From Candidula unifasciata (lineage: Eukaryota > Mollusca > Gastropoda > Stylommatophora > Geomitridae): a DNA stretch of 64,000 nt. Below the pieces are notes generated by a model. The model was not told the DNA's origin. It saw nothing but the letters and a program-made list of their open reading frames with translations, and searched no databases. The translations under genes and the position numbers were made by a program. Below are positions 63,083 through 64,000 of the stretch, in pieces (the first letter of the stretch is position 1; each line of letters starts with the position of its first letter). The stretch lies in the NCBI GenBank assembly GCA_905116865.2, contig CAJHNH020008559.1, positions 62,001 to 126,000 of the forward strand, given 5' to 3'.

Positions 63083-63470
63083 CCTGTCTGCTTGCCTGTC
63101 TGTCTGCTTGCCTGTCTGTCTGCTTGCCTGTCTGTCTGCTTGCCTGTCTTTCCACTTGCCTGTCTGTCTGCTTGCCTGTCTGTCTGCTTGCCTGTCTGTC
63201 TGCTTGCCTGTCTGTCTGCTTGCCTGTCTTTCCACTTGCCTGTCTGTCTGCTTGCCTGTCTGTCTGCTTGCCTGTCTGTCTGCTTGCCTGTCTGTCTGCT
63301 TGCCTGTCTGTCTGCTTGCCTGTCTGTCTGCTTGCCTGTCTTTCCGCTTGCCTGTCTGTCTGCTTGCCTGTCTGTCTGCTTGCCTGTCTGTCTGCTTGCC
63401 TGTCTGTCTGCTTGCCTGCCTGTCTGCTTGCCTGTCTTTCCACTTGCCTGTCTTTCCACTTTTGCATCCC
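63083..63470 (+). repeat. 16-bp minisatellite (CTGTCTGTCTGCTTGC), ~24 units
   Basis: The 16-bp unit repeats almost perfectly. Variant units with TTTCCAC (or TTTCCGC) start at 63149, 63229, 63341, 63437 and 63453, at spacings of 80, 112, 96 and 16, all multiples of 16. Open ORFs in five frames are artefacts. Confidence 0.95.
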
Positions 63471-63539
63471 CTACCTTTTCTCACAAACACGTACTCTATT
63501 TATCTGTCCATCTCTTTCTATCTGTCTGATCGGTTGGTC

Positions 63540-63645
63540 GGTCCGTTCGTCTGTCTGTCTGTCTGTCTGTCTGTCCTTGTGTCAGTGGGTTATAAAACGG
63601 GTCTGCAGGTTTGTGAGCGTTTAAATAAATTTCATTCGTCATCTA

Positions 63646-63728
<83 letters not shown>

Positions 63729-63776
63729 GTCTGCCTGTCTGTCTGTCCGTCCGTTTGTCCGTCCGTTCCTCCGTCT
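63540..63776 (+). repeat. (CTGT)n microsatellites
   Basis: CTGT runs at 63549-63573 and 63645-63720 (about 19 units), then degenerate CTGCCTGTCCGT sequence. The remaining 63777-64000 shows no feature. Confidence 0.95.
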
Positions 63777-64000
63777 ATCTAATTTCTAGCTCGCCTCCAC
63801 ACTCTTTGTATGCCCCACCCCCACACCTTTGGCAATACCCTTATTTATCTGCCGGTCTGTGCCCCTGTTATCTCACTGAGAATGCCTGACCGTCGGGTCG
63901 TCTGACAGTGATTTTGTTTGTCGGTTCGCCTGCCAGTATGTGTACGCCCTATGCCGTGCACCCATGTTCCCTTCCTATGACTATTTTCAGGTTTTGCGAA

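Noticed and set aside
63000..63782. Cys/Leu-rich (CLPVCLLACLS) and Arg/Gln-rich ORFs
   Set aside because: Translations of CTGT/CTGC tandem repeats in every frame.

Overview
This is a repeat-dense, low-gene-density animal genome window, most likely from a gastropod mollusc. The evidence is two intronless rhodopsin-like GPCRs of the type seen in expanded gastropod chemosensory/peptide receptor families, a universal stress protein (USP) gene split by kilobase introns, and many decayed LINEs and tRNA-derived SINEs. The species cannot be fixed from sequence alone.

Genes. I can support three. (1) 2153-3247 (+), an intact 364-aa class A GPCR. (2) 29394-30572 (+), an intact 392-aa paralogue. The two share a glycine-rich segment after TM2, an E-R-L at the TM3 end and an N-x3-N-F TM7 motif. 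(3) A minus-strand USP-domain gene spanning 57106 down to 49654. It was found by reading splice sites: exons at 57017-57106, 55690-55787, 53591-53653 and 49654-49794 join with matching phases into 129 residues that end in an intact G-2X-G-9X-G-S nucleotide-binding motif. Its first exon was not found and is probably beyond the window. A 171-codon ORF at 16397-16912 (-) is unrecognised.

Mobile elements. Relics of at least four LINE groups are scattered on both strands: a family with a terminal RNase H domain (best copy 50615-51590, catalytic residues intact), two RT C-terminal families, and one ending in a C2H2 finger. At least five SINE-like families recur (labelled A-E here). Several DNA elements are recognisable by structure: three copies of a ~140-bp element flanked by TTAA, one 267-bp element with 69-bp inverted repeats and an 8-bp target duplication inside a LINE relic, and a 363-bp palindrome in a USP intron.

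Tandem DNA. The window is full of microsatellites (TA, TG, GA, TTC, ATT, CCTA, CTGT) and minisatellites with units of 16, 29, 30, 33, 43, 52, about 60 and 66-69 bp. Most long ORFs here are by-products of arrays whose unit is a multiple of three. The most interesting array is at 57112-57898. It abuts the 3' splice site of a USP exon, and many of its 29-bp units, read on the gene's strand, resemble a branch point plus acceptor.

Layout: 0-5 kb GPCR 1, an LTR-like stretch and LINE pieces; 5-29 kb repeats only; 29-31 kb GPCR 2; 31-49 kb LINE/SINE graveyard and two large minisatellites; 49-57 kb USP gene with repeat-filled introns; 57-64 kb almost wholly tandem repeats. I see no evidence of a multi-gene system. 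The receptors and the USP gene are functionally unrelated neighbours.
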